A model generated the notes under the pieces. That model saw only the letters and a program-made list of their open reading frames with translations. It was not told where the DNA came from and made no database searches. Position numbers and translations under genes: made by a program. From the NCBI GenBank assembly GCA_002698425.1, contig NZXU01000040.1, forward strand, positions 1 through 19,175: a stretch of DNA of 19,175 bases, written 5' to 3'. Positions 1 to 6,212 of this stretch are shown here, piece after piece; positions within the stretch are counted from its first letter, which is position 1, and each line of letters begins with the position of its first letter. Source of the DNA: Ahrensia sp. (GTDB lineage Bacteria > Pseudomonadota > Alphaproteobacteria > Rhizobiales > Rhizobiaceae).

Positions 1-328
1 GCTCCTTTCCCCTCACCCGATTTGCCGAACCGCTCAGCTTCGCTTCGCGGGGCAAATCGACCTCTCCCCGAAGGGGCGAGGACGGATCGGCCGCTCTCGG
101 CGCGGCCATGCGAAATCTGAAATCCAGCTTGCAGGCCGCCATGGCGATGAGGCGGCGGGTGGCGAATTCGGCGGGGCGCAGGATGGCGAGGATGCGCAGG
201 TAGAGGTGGCGCGGCAGGGTCGCGGCCGTCCGGCCGGCCTCGATCCCGGCCATGACGATCAGCCGGAAGGCGATGTCGCACAGTATCTCGCAATTGCGAT
301 CGATCGCTCCGCGCCAGTCGAACTCCAT
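1..328 (-). CDS. Hypothetical protein, 3' end outside window (partial)
   Basis: Open frame of 109 codons without a stop, from an ATG at 326-328 on the minus strand to the window edge. A strong GGAGG ribosome binding site lies 5-6 bases before the ATG. The protein begins MEFDWRGAIDRNCEILCDIA and has a hydrophobic stretch near residues 17-28, then TLPRHLYLRILAILRPAEF and TRRLIAMAA. This resembles uncharacterised rhizobial proteins, but I cannot name a family. From about residue 83 the frame enters the palindromic repeat at 11-81 and reads SSPLRGEVDLP, the kind of peptide such repeats give when translated. The C-terminal part visible here is therefore repeat-derived, and the true protein may end soon after or continue past the repeat. 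Function unknown. Confidence 0.65.
   Translation of the reverse strand, partial: MEFDWRGAIDRNCEILCDIAFRLIVMAGIEAGRTAATLPRHLYLRILAILRPAEFATRRLIAMAACKLDFRFRMAAPRAADPSSPLRGEVDLPREAKLSGSANRVRGKE
11..81. repeat. Rhizobial-type dispersed palindromic element, two hairpins
   Basis: Two inverted repeats lie side by side. CGATTTGCC at 18-26 pairs perfectly with GGCAAATCG at 51-59. CCTCTCCCC at 61-69 pairs with GGGGCGAGG at 73-81 with one mismatch and a GAA loop. The flanking CCCCTCACC and CTCTCCCCG..GGGGCGAGG composition matches the short palindromic mosaic elements scattered in Rhizobiales genomes, such as the RIME-like class. Here the element is inside the open frame of a minus-strand gene rather than between genes. 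Only one copy is in the window, so its dispersed nature is inferred from known families. Confidence 0.7.
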
Positions 329-397
329 GCCTTGCCTCCGTTGGTGCGCGGATTGTGAGGGGAGTTTCGGGGGCGGTGGACAGATTTGGTGCGAATT

Positions 398-418
398 GCC
401 GGGAATCCGGCGATTTTT
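398..418 (+). terminator. Weak terminator-like hairpin
   Basis: GCCGG (398-402), loop GAAT, CCGGC (407-411), followed by GATTTTT. A five-pair stem with a short T run is marginal. It lies in the gene-free stretch 329-633 with no plus-strand gene before it. Confidence 0.25.
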
Positions 419-525
419 CGTGAAGTTCATCCCTCACGTCATCATCCTTGTGTCGAGCCGGAGGACGACGGCCGTGTTTAACGGCTCAGCCAATCTCCAA
501 CATCCCGCCCGCAGAAAGCGCCGGG

Positions 526-553
526 GCCGCCTGCCCTGGCATGCGGCTTTTTT
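526..553 (+). terminator. Orphan intrinsic-terminator-like hairpin with T6
   Basis: GCCGC (526-530) pairs with GCGGC (543-547). Inside it, TGC (532-534) pairs with GCA (539-541) around a CCTG loop, leaving one C/T mismatch. Six T residues follow at 548-553. This is the layout of a Rho-independent terminator reading on the plus strand. The only upstream gene in the window is on the minus strand, so nothing annotated would need it. It could end a small RNA begun within 329-525, or act as an attenuator in the leader of the L,D-transpeptidase gene that starts 80 bases later. The rest of 329-633 shows no credible coding frame. Confidence 0.5.
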
Positions 554-633
554 CGCAGTTGCGAACTTGACCCCCCGAAACCTCTGGGCCAGTTTTCGCA
601 TGGGGCGCAAGAGGAACGAATCTGGAGAATTGC

Positions 634-1266
634 ATGAGGAAGGTTCTGATATCGGCGCTCACCGTCGCCGCGGTCGCGCTTGCCGGCGTAACAGGCAGCG
701 CTCTTTCTGCGCGGGCTGAAATCCAGCTGCACGAACTCCTCTTCAAGCCGAAGAAAGAGCGGGAGCAATACCGGCGGGAGAACCGCAAGCAATCCTACCG
801 GATGTCCGACAAGTCGCCGATCCGCCGCCGCGAAGTGCGGTTCGACGGATACAGCGTCGGCACCATCGTCATCGATACGTCCGACCGCCGCCTCTACCAC
901 GTCACCAAGCCGGGCCGCGCGCTGGCCTATGGCATCGGCGTTGGACGCCAGGGTTTCACCTGGACCGGAACGAACCGCATTTCCCGCAAGGCGGAGTGGC
1001 CGGGCTGGACGCCGCCCGCGACCATGCGCGCCAGGGAACGCGCCAAGGGCCGCATCCTGCCGGCCCATATGCCCGGCGGCCCGAACAATCCGCTCGGCGC
1101 GCGCGCCATGTATCTCGGCTCGACGCTCTATCGCATCCACGGCACCAACCAGCCCTGGACGATCGGCCAGGCGATGTCGTCGGGCTGCATCCGCATGGCC
1201 AATGACGACGTGAAGCACCTCTACAGCCGCGTCAAAGTCGGCACGCGGGTGGTGGTGCGGAACTAG
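634..1266 (+). CDS. L,D-transpeptidase, YkuD family, exported
   Basis: 210 residues with an N-terminal signal peptide (basic start, hydrophobic 5-25, AxA-like cut near 26-28) and a YkuD catalytic domain over about 72-208. The active-site signature is HGTNQPWTIGQAMSSGCIRM at residues 169-188. It gives His169, catalytic Cys185 and Arg187; the usual SHGC is SSGC here. YkuD enzymes form 3-3 peptidoglycan crosslinks, or attach proteins to the meso-diaminopimelate stem in the periplasm; which of these applies cannot be told. Residues 35-70 are very basic (KKEREQYRRENRK), a common linker in rhizobial members. The start is supported by GGAG seven bases before the ATG. A rhodanese gene follows five bases after the stop, so the two are probably cotranscribed. 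Confidence 0.9.
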   Translation: MRKVLISALTVAAVALAGVTGSALSARAEIQLHELLFKPKKEREQYRRENRKQSYRMSDKSPIRRREVRFDGYSVGTIVIDTSDRRLYHVTKPGRALAYGIGVGRQGFTWTGTNRISRKAEWPGWTPPATMRARERAKGRILPAHMPGGPNNPLGARAMYLGSTLYRIHGTNQPWTIGQAMSSGCIRMANDDVKHLYSRVKVGTRVVVRN

Positions 1267-1271
1267 AAGCC

Positions 1272-1667
1272 ATGCCGATGAAACGCGGCTACAAGGCGCT
1301 TCTCGACGAGGCCAATGCGGCCATCGAGGCCGTTTCGCCCGCCGAAGCCTCTGAACTCGCCGGGGACGACGATGTCGTCCTCGTCGATATCCGCGACATT
1401 CGCGAATTGCATCGCGAGGGCCGCGTCCCGGGCGCGATCCACGCGCCGCGCGGCATGCTGGAATTCTGGGTCGACCCGGAAAGCCCGTATCACAGGGAGG
1501 TCTTCGCCACCGGCAAGACCTTCATCTTCTTCTGCGCCGCCGGCTGGCGCTCGGCGCTTGCGACCAAAACCGTGCAGGACATGGGGCTGACGCCGGTGAA
1601 GCACATCGAGGGCGGCTTCGGCGCATGGCGCGAGGCAGGGCTGCCGATCGACCTGCCGGAAAAGTAA
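1272..1667 (+). CDS. Single-domain rhodanese-like protein
   Basis: 131 residues, no signal peptide, so cytoplasmic. The rhodanese fold spans about 18-125: VVLVDIRDIRELHREGRVPGA at 35-55 is the N-terminal CH2A-type motif, and FFCAAGWRSAL carries the catalytic Cys88, which accepts the persulfide sulfur, with Arg93 closing the CxxxxR loop. The GGFGAWREAGLPI ending is typical. Single-domain rhodaneses move sulfane sulfur between thiols, but the donor and acceptor here are unknown. The start at 1272 is five bases after the L,D-transpeptidase stop; an in-frame ATG two codons later is an alternative, and neither has a strong ribosome binding site. The gene ends only nine bases from the 3' end of the convergent PPOX gene, with no terminator between. 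Confidence 0.9.
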   Translation: MPMKRGYKALLDEANAAIEAVSPAEASELAGDDDVVLVDIRDIRELHREGRVPGAIHAPRGMLEFWVDPESPYHREVFATGKTFIFFCAAGWRSALATKTVQDMGLTPVKHIEGGFGAWREAGLPIDLPEK

Positions 1668-1676
1668 GCCCGACCG

Positions 1677-2297
1677 CTACCACATGGTCCTTGCGGCGCG
1701 GCCGGCCCAGTCCCGGTCGTAGGTTTCGGAATCGAAAGCGCCTTCGGAGCGCTCCTTCAGGATATCGCCCGCCGTCGGGATCGACTTCGGATCGACATGC
1801 TGCGCCGGGTTCCACAGATCGGCGCGCAGCACGGCGCGCCCGCATTGCGTGTAGATCTCGCCGACGGTGATCACGACGGCGGAACGCGGGAGCTTGCCGT
1901 CCTTCTCGAAGCTCGCCAGCAGGTCGGGATCGACCGTGACGATGGCCGTCCCGTTCATCCGGATCGTCGTCACCGAACCCGGAATGAGGAAAAGCAGCGC
2001 GACGCGGGGATCGCGCACGATGTTGCGCAAGCTGTCCATGCGGTTGTTGCCGCGCCGGTCGGGGATCGCCAGCGTCTTGTCGTCGAGGATGCGGAACAGC
2101 CCGCCGAGTTCGCCGCGCGGCGAACAGTCGAGACCTTCGGGACCGGCCGTCGCCAGCGTGAAGAAGGACGAGGCGTCGAGGAAACGCCGGTATTGCGGCG
2201 TGATCCGGTCGGCGACCTTGAGAAGGGACGCCTCCCCCGGCTTGCCGTAAAGCGCTTCCAGTTCCGCTTCCGTGGTGACCGGTGCGAACGAACTCAT
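1677..2297 (-). CDS. PPOX-type FMN-dependent flavoprotein (MSMEG_1061/DR2398-like)
   Basis: 206 residues of the pyridoxamine 5'-phosphate oxidase-like split-barrel superfamily. Diagnostic segments in order are FFTLATAGPEGLDCSPRGE, LDDKTLAIPDRRGNNRMDSL, VALLFLIPGSVTTIRMNG and QCGRAVLRADLWNP. This set, especially the PDRxGNNRxDS and LFLIPG blocks, fits the MSMEG_1061 (DR2398) subfamily. Those proteins bind FMN, and their physiological reaction is generally unassigned; I would not call it PdxH. The start at 2297 overlaps the stop of the upstream DUF971 gene in an ATGA, indicating translational coupling. The same frame stays open upstream to 2807, but that part reads against the DUF971 gene and has no family match, so I reject the longer form. 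Confidence 0.85.
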   Translation of the reverse strand: MSSFAPVTTEAELEALYGKPGEASLLKVADRITPQYRRFLDASSFFTLATAGPEGLDCSPRGELGGLFRILDDKTLAIPDRRGNNRMDSLRNIVRDPRVALLFLIPGSVTTIRMNGTAIVTVDPDLLASFEKDGKLPRSAVVITVGEIYTQCGRAVLRADLWNPAQHVDPKSIPTAGDILKERSEGAFDSETYDRDWAGRAARTMW

Positions 2298-2653
2298 CGG
2301 CTCAGGCCCTTTTCCTGCAATTCGTCGAGATGTTCCTGCCACAAGGCGTCGCTGTCGCGGCCGAGCCGCGCCAGATAGGTCCATGTATAGATGCCGGTGT
2401 CGTGCCGGTCGTCGAAGACGATGCGCACCGCGTAATTGCCGATGGGCACCATTTCGGCGATCGCGACGTCCCGCTTGCCCCAGACCGTGACACGCTGCTC
2501 CGGCGAATGTCCCTGCACTTCGGCGGACGGGGAAAGAACCCGCAGCATTTCCGCCGAGATCTCGAAATTCTCGCCGGAATTGAAGCTGATCGTCAGGCTC
2601 TTGCGGTCTTTTGCGACCCTGAGTTCCGTCGGCCAGATCGTCGTGTCGCTCAT
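2294..2653 (-). CDS. DUF971 (GBBH-like N-terminal domain) protein
   Basis: 119 residues, essentially one DUF971 domain: WPTELRVAKDRKSLTISF at the start, then GHSPEQR, IGNYAVRIVFDDRHDTGIYTW and YLARLGRD. This domain also forms the N-terminal part of gamma-butyrobetaine hydroxylase, where it binds zinc, and it occurs alone or beside Mrp/ApbC-type iron-sulfur proteins in bacteria. The role of the stand-alone form is not established. I chose the ATG at 2653 because GAAGGGG lies just before it; an ATG seven codons upstream (2674) lacks such a site. It is the first gene of a two-gene minus-strand unit with the PPOX protein (ATGA overlap) and is divergent from moaA, 89 bases away. Confidence 0.85.
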   Translation of the reverse strand: MSDTTIWPTELRVAKDRKSLTISFNSGENFEISAEMLRVLSPSAEVQGHSPEQRVTVWGKRDVAIAEMVPIGNYAVRIVFDDRHDTGIYTWTYLARLGRDSDALWQEHLDELQEKGLSR

Positions 2654-2742
2654 TTCGGCCCCTTCGTGTCGCATTGCTCACCTTGACGCGACCGGCTATG
2701 GCATCAACATAGTATGGAAACAACTGCAAGCGTAGCTTCCAC

Positions 2743-3768
2743 ATGACCGACCCGATCCAGCTGACACCGAATGCGACGATGACCGACCCGTTCGGACGCG
2801 ACATCACCTATTTGCGCGTCTCGGTGACGGATCGCTGCGATTTCCGCTGCACCTATTGCATGGCGGAGCACATGACCTTCCTGCCGAAAAAGGACCTGCT
2901 GACGCTCGAGGAACTCGACCGGCTTTGCACGGTCTTCATCGAAAAGGGCGTGAAGAAATTGCGGCTGACCGGCGGCGAACCGCTGGTGCGCAAGAACATC
3001 ATGCATCTGGTCGAGCAGCTCGGACGCCACCTGAAATCCGGCGCGCTGGAGGAACTGACCCTGACCACGAACGGGTCGCAGTTGTCGAAGCACGCCGCAG
3101 CCCTCTACGAACACGGCGTGCGCCGCATCAACGTGTCGATCGACACGCTGGATTCCGACAAGTTCCGCGAGATCACCCGCTGGGGCGATCTTTCCCGCGT
3201 GCTCGACGGCATCAAGGCCGCGCAGGACGCCGGCCTGAAGATCAAGCTGAACGCCGTGGCGCTGAAGGACTTCAACGACGCTGAGATCCCCGACATGCTG
3301 CGCTGGGCGCATGGTCAGGACATGGACATGACGATCATCGAGACCATGCCCATGGGCGAGATCGAGGAGGACCGCACCGATCGCTACCTGCCGCTGTCGA
3401 TGTTGCGCGCCGACCTCGAAAAGCAGTTCACGCTGACCGACATTCCCTTCAAGACCGGGGGCCCGGCCCGCTATGTCGAGGTGAAGGAAACCGGCGGCAA
3501 GCTCGGCTTCATCACCCCGATGACGCATAATTTCTGCGAAAGCTGCAATCGCGTGCGCCTGACATGCACCGGCACGCTGTTCATGTGCCTCGGCCAGGAA
3601 GACGCCGCCGACCTGCGCGCGCCGCTGCGCGCCTCGGAAGGCAACGAACTCCTCTCGGCCGCGATCGACGAGGCGATCGGCCGCAAGCCCGAGGGCCATG
3701 ATTTCGTCATCGACCGGCGCACGAGGCGCCCCTCCGTGTCGCGCCACATGAGCGTCACGGGCGGGTGA
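2743..3768 (+). CDS. moaA: GTP 3',8-cyclase MoaA (molybdenum cofactor step 1)
   Basis: 341 residues, the usual MoaA length. The N-terminal radical-SAM cluster motif is CDFRCTYC (Cys32, Cys36, Cys39), followed by [11 protein letters not shown], the SAM-binding GGEP segment. The C-terminal substrate-side [4Fe-4S] motif is [13 protein letters not shown]...FMC in the family spacing CX2CX13C. The protein ends MSVTGG; the terminal Gly-Gly tail is needed for catalysis in MoaA. It converts GTP to 3',8-cyclo-7,8-dihydro-GTP, and MoaC then makes cyclic pyranopterin monophosphate; moaC is not in the window. An internal ATG at codon 13 is an alternative start. No recognisable Moco riboswitch fits in the 89-base gap upstream. 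The small exported-protein gene starts in the moaA stop (TGATG). Confidence 0.97.
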   Translation: MTDPIQLTPNATMTDPFGRDITYLRVSVTDRCDFRCTYCMAEHMTFLPKKDLLTLEELDRLCTVFIEKGVKKLRLTGGEPLVRKNIMHLVEQLGRHLKSGALEELTLTTNGSQLSKHAAALYEHGVRRINVSIDTLDSDKFREITRWGDLSRVLDGIKAAQDAGLKIKLNAVALKDFNDAEIPDMLRWAHGQDMDMTIIETMPMGEIEEDRTDRYLPLSMLRADLEKQFTLTDIPFKTGGPARYVEVKETGGKLGFITPMTHNFCESCNRVRLTCTGTLFMCLGQEDAADLRAPLRASEGNELLSAAIDEAIGRKPEGHDFVIDRRTRRPSVSRHMSVTGG

Positions 3769-4247
3769 TGCCGGCGCGCTTTTTCGCCGGCGTCCTTCTG
3801 GTCCTGGGCGCGGCGACGGCGGCGCAGGCCGACAGCCTCACCTATGTGAACGACCGCTTCGGAACCACCCTCACCTTCCCGCTCGACATTTTCGACGGGA
3901 TCGACCCGCCTCCCGCCAATGGCGACGGCCGGCGCTTCCGGTCGGCAGACGGTGCCGAACTCGCCGCCTATGGACGGTTCAACGCGCTCGACCAGACGCC
4001 TGAAACGCTGATCGAGTGGGAAACCGGTCTTCTCAGGCAGGAGGGCGGCGTGTTGACCTATTCCGCGTCCGGCGCGGACTGGGCCGTCATCTCCGGGAAA
4101 CAGGACGGCGACATCTTCTACCGGCGGCACGAATTCTCGAAGGACGGGTCGGTGATCCATTCGATGGACATGCGCTATCCGGCGCTGGCCTCATCCATTT
4201 ACGACCGGCTTGTCGGCGAGATCGCCGGCTCATTGGAGGGACCATGA
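3768..4247 (+). CDS. Small exported protein of unknown function
   Basis: 159 residues from the ATG that shares one base with the moaA stop (TGATG); a GTG one codon earlier is also possible. It has an N-terminal signal peptide (hydrophobic 5-17, AQA-type cut near 20). The mature part, about 138 residues, contains LTYVNDRFGTTLTFPLDIF, AAYGRFNALDQTPETLIEW and YRRHEFSKDGSVIHSMDMRY. It looks like a compact mixed alpha/beta periplasmic domain. I do not recognise a named family. Its stop overlaps the start of the next exported-protein gene (ATGA), so both are probably made together with MoaA, but nothing ties them to molybdenum chemistry beyond position. Confidence 0.85.
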   Translation: MPARFFAGVLLVLGAATAAQADSLTYVNDRFGTTLTFPLDIFDGIDPPPANGDGRRFRSADGAELAAYGRFNALDQTPETLIEWETGLLRQEGGVLTYSASGADWAVISGKQDGDIFYRRHEFSKDGSVIHSMDMRYPALASSIYDRLVGEIAGSLEGP

Positions 4248-4852
4248 TCCGCCGCCTGCTGCCTGCCGCCCTGCTGATCGGCGCGGCCATGCCGACCGCC
4301 GCCGCCCAGGAGGAGATCGGCAGGCTCTCAGCCCCGCAACTCCTCGACCTCGCCAAGGCGACCTACAAGGGCGACACCTGCTGGTGGGACCGCGTCGAGG
4401 CCGATATCGACCAGTTCAACGCCTGGGACCTGACCTTCCGCTACGAATATGAGAAGGAAGACGGGCCGGATCGCTCGGCGCGGCTCTACCAGATGCCGTG
4501 CACATACGGCGCCTACAATATCGGCTCCATCTTCTTCTTCCAGACCGAGTTCGAGGGCCTCGGCCCGCTGCATTTCGCCCAGCCGGAGCTCGACATAGAA
4601 TATGGCAGCGACGACGATTCGGTGGTCGAGGCGATCGACGTCATCGGTTTTCACACGGCCTATGCCGTGATCAACGCCGACTACGACCCCGAAAGTCAGA
4701 CGATCACGAGTTTTTCGAAGTGGCGCGGCATTGGCGACGCCTTTTCCAGCGGCACCTGGAATTTCATCGACGGGCACTTCGTCCTGACCCGGTTCGATGT
4801 CGACGCATCCTATGATGGCGAACGCACGCCGCAAACGGTATACGGCCGCTAA
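4244..4852 (+). CDS. Exported protein, possibly DUF1176-like
   Basis: 202 residues from an ATG that overlaps the previous stop (ATGA), with GGAGGG just before it. It has a signal peptide (hydrophobic 5-15, AAA/AQ-type cut near 20-22). The mature protein contains TCWWDRVEADIDQF, YQMPCTYGAYNIGSIFFF and, near the end, a GIGDAFSSGTWNFIDGHF segment followed by LTRFDVDASYDGE. The pattern of a paired Cys, GAYN and a final W-x-F-x-x-G-x-F-x-L-x strand block recalls DUF1176 exported proteins, but the match is from memory and partial. Function unknown. It is the third gene of the moaA unit. Confidence 0.8.
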   Translation: MIRRLLPAALLIGAAMPTAAAQEEIGRLSAPQLLDLAKATYKGDTCWWDRVEADIDQFNAWDLTFRYEYEKEDGPDRSARLYQMPCTYGAYNIGSIFFFQTEFEGLGPLHFAQPELDIEYGSDDDSVVEAIDVIGFHTAYAVINADYDPESQTITSFSKWRGIGDAFSSGTWNFIDGHFVLTRFDVDASYDGERTPQTVYGR

Positions 4853-4894
4853 CAGGCCTCTCCTTCTTCCGCTTCCTCGTTCCGCTCGGTCCCA

Positions 4895-5818
4895 ATGGCG
4901 CTCTCCGTCAATATGCGATCCTCGCTTCTCATGGCCGCGGCCATGGCCGGCTTCACCACCAATGACGCGCTGGTGAAGCTGCTCGGCGGCACCGTCGGCG
5001 CGGGCCAGATCATGATGGTGCGCGGCGCCTTCATGCTCGTCGCCATGCTGCTCTATGTGCGGATCGCGCGTGTTCCGGTGCCGCTCCGGCGCGCCATGAC
5101 CGGCGCCATGGCCCTGCGGGCCGCCGGCGAGGTGATCGGCACGGTGCTGTTTCTCTTTGCGCTTTTCCACATACCGATCGCCAATGTCTCGGCCGTGCTG
5201 CAGGCGCTGCCGCTTGCCGTGACCCTCGGCGCGGCGCTCGTGCTCAGGGAGCCGGTCGGCATCCGCCGGCTATCGGCGATCCTGATCGGTTTTTCCGGCG
5301 TCCTGCTGATCATCCGCCCCGGCATGGAGGGCTTCTCGGTCTATTCGCTGGCCGTCGTGGGCACCGTGATTTTCGCCGCGACGCGCGACCTAGCGACACG
5401 CAGACTGCCGGCCGGCCTTCCGACGCTGACGGTATCGCTCCTGACCACGGTCGCCATGACCGCGACGGGCGCCATCATGATGATGTTCTCGGGCGGCTGG
5501 ACACCCCTGCAACCGGCCGATTTCGGCCTCCTCTGCGGATCCGCCGTCTTCCTCATCATCGCCTATCAATGCGTGATCCTGGCTCTGCGCGCCGGCGACA
5601 TCCATGTCGTCGCGCCCTTCCGCTATGCGAGCCTGCTCTGGGCGATCATCCTCGGCATCGTGCTGTTCGGCGAATGGCCGGATGCGCTGACGCTGATCGG
5701 CGCCGGCGTCATCGTCGCCACCGGGCTCTATACGCTTCACCGCGAGCTGGTGGTGGCGCGGCGCGCGGCGTCGGCCAACATCTCGGCCGCCTCTCCGCCG
5801 CCCGCAAGCGGCACGTGA
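4895..5818 (+). CDS. EamA/DMT-superfamily transporter, first paralog
   Basis: 307 residues with about ten predicted membrane helices in two EamA repeats (about 8-137 and 147-290). Family features are the NVSAVLQALPLAVTLGAALV segment and the LREPVG...GFSGVLLIIRPG pair that closes the first repeat. EamA (RhaT-type) carriers export or import small metabolites in the inner membrane; the substrate cannot be read from sequence. The start at 4895 has no purine-rich ribosome binding site: the 40 bases upstream are pyrimidine-rich, so translation may depend on the upstream gene 43 bases away. It is clearly related to the carrier encoded at 6213-7157. Confidence 0.88.
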   Translation: MALSVNMRSSLLMAAAMAGFTTNDALVKLLGGTVGAGQIMMVRGAFMLVAMLLYVRIARVPVPLRRAMTGAMALRAAGEVIGTVLFLFALFHIPIANVSAVLQALPLAVTLGAALVLREPVGIRRLSAILIGFSGVLLIIRPGMEGFSVYSLAVVGTVIFAATRDLATRRLPAGLPTLTVSLLTTVAMTATGAIMMMFSGGWTPLQPADFGLLCGSAVFLIIAYQCVILALRAGDIHVVAPFRYASLLWAIILGIVLFGEWPDALTLIGAGVIVATGLYTLHRELVVARRAASANISAASPPPASGT

Positions 5819-5908
5819 GAAGCCTACCCGGCCGCCTTCCGCATGGCTGCCCCCTGCAATTCGCATAACTCATCCCGCGAAATCGGCGCATAGAGACACT
5901 ATCTGATG

Positions 5909-5940
5909 TTGCAACGCAGCAATCGACTCGCTGCAGCGCA
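5909..5940. promoter_or_regulatory. TGC-rich imperfect palindromes before the small gene
   Basis: TTGCAACGCAGCAA (5909-5922) is a TTGC-N6-GCAA palindrome, followed by CTGCAG at 5931-5936. The two can also fold as TTGC..GCAGC against GCTGC..GCAA. They sit 13-44 bases before the small gene. TGC-rich palindromes of this kind resemble operators of the polyhydroxyalkanoate regulator PhaR in alphaproteobacteria, but that link is only a resemblance. Confidence 0.3.
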
Positions 5941-5952
5941 AGAAAAGAAGAA

Positions 5953-6090
5953 ATGGAAAGAAAAATGTCCGCCAAGAAACGCACCGAAACCAACTTTGAA
6001 CCGCGCGAGATGGAAACCATCATCGCCCGCGCCCGCCGCGATCGCGACGCGCATCTGCGCACCATCATCGGCTCGCTGTTCGGCCGCTAA
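5953..6090 (+). CDS. Very small basic protein, 41-45 residues
   Basis: Short frame ending TAA at 6088-6090. The ATG at 5953 gives 45 residues; the ATG at 5965 (preceded by GGAAAG) gives 41 and starts MSAKKRTETNFEPREMETI. The rest is IIARARRDRDAHLRTIIGSL then FGR. The Arg-rich IIARARRDRDAHLRTIIGSLF part should form one amphipathic helix. Many alphaproteobacteria carry short Arg-rich helical proteins of this shape, some regulatory or RNA/membrane associated, but I cannot assign a family. It is flanked by 134 and 122 non-coding bases, so it is probably its own unit. Codon use matches its neighbours. Confidence 0.55.
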   Translation: MERKMSAKKRTETNFEPREMETIIARARRDRDAHLRTIIGSLFGR

Positions 6091-6212
6091 GCGCCGAACC
6101 TGACCGGCCCCGCCATCTGGAAGGGCAAGCGATTGCGGCGTGACCCTGCACGCCGCATGCGGTATGGATAGCCATCCTGCACCTTGCCCGTTTCCAGTGG
6201 CGGACCGGTTCC

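Noticed and set aside
252..719. Plus-strand frame across the gene-free left region
   Set aside because: It overlaps the starts of two better-supported genes, contains a terminator-like hairpin and has shadow-like Arg/Ser-rich composition.
478..1218. Minus-strand frame covering the L,D-transpeptidase gene
   Set aside because: The plus-strand YkuD gene has a signal peptide and active site; the opposite frame has no recognisable domain.
2654..2742. Molybdenum cofactor riboswitch upstream of moaA
   Set aside because: The 89-base gap is too short for the known class and shows no matching stems.
2298..2807. N-terminal extension of the PPOX frame
   Set aside because: It overlaps the DUF971 gene in another frame and part of moaA; the family match begins only at 2297.
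2704..3747. A 347-codon minus-strand frame opposite moaA
   Set aside because: MoaA on the plus strand has all its cluster motifs and tail; the antisense product is His/Arg/Ala-rich low-complexity sequence.
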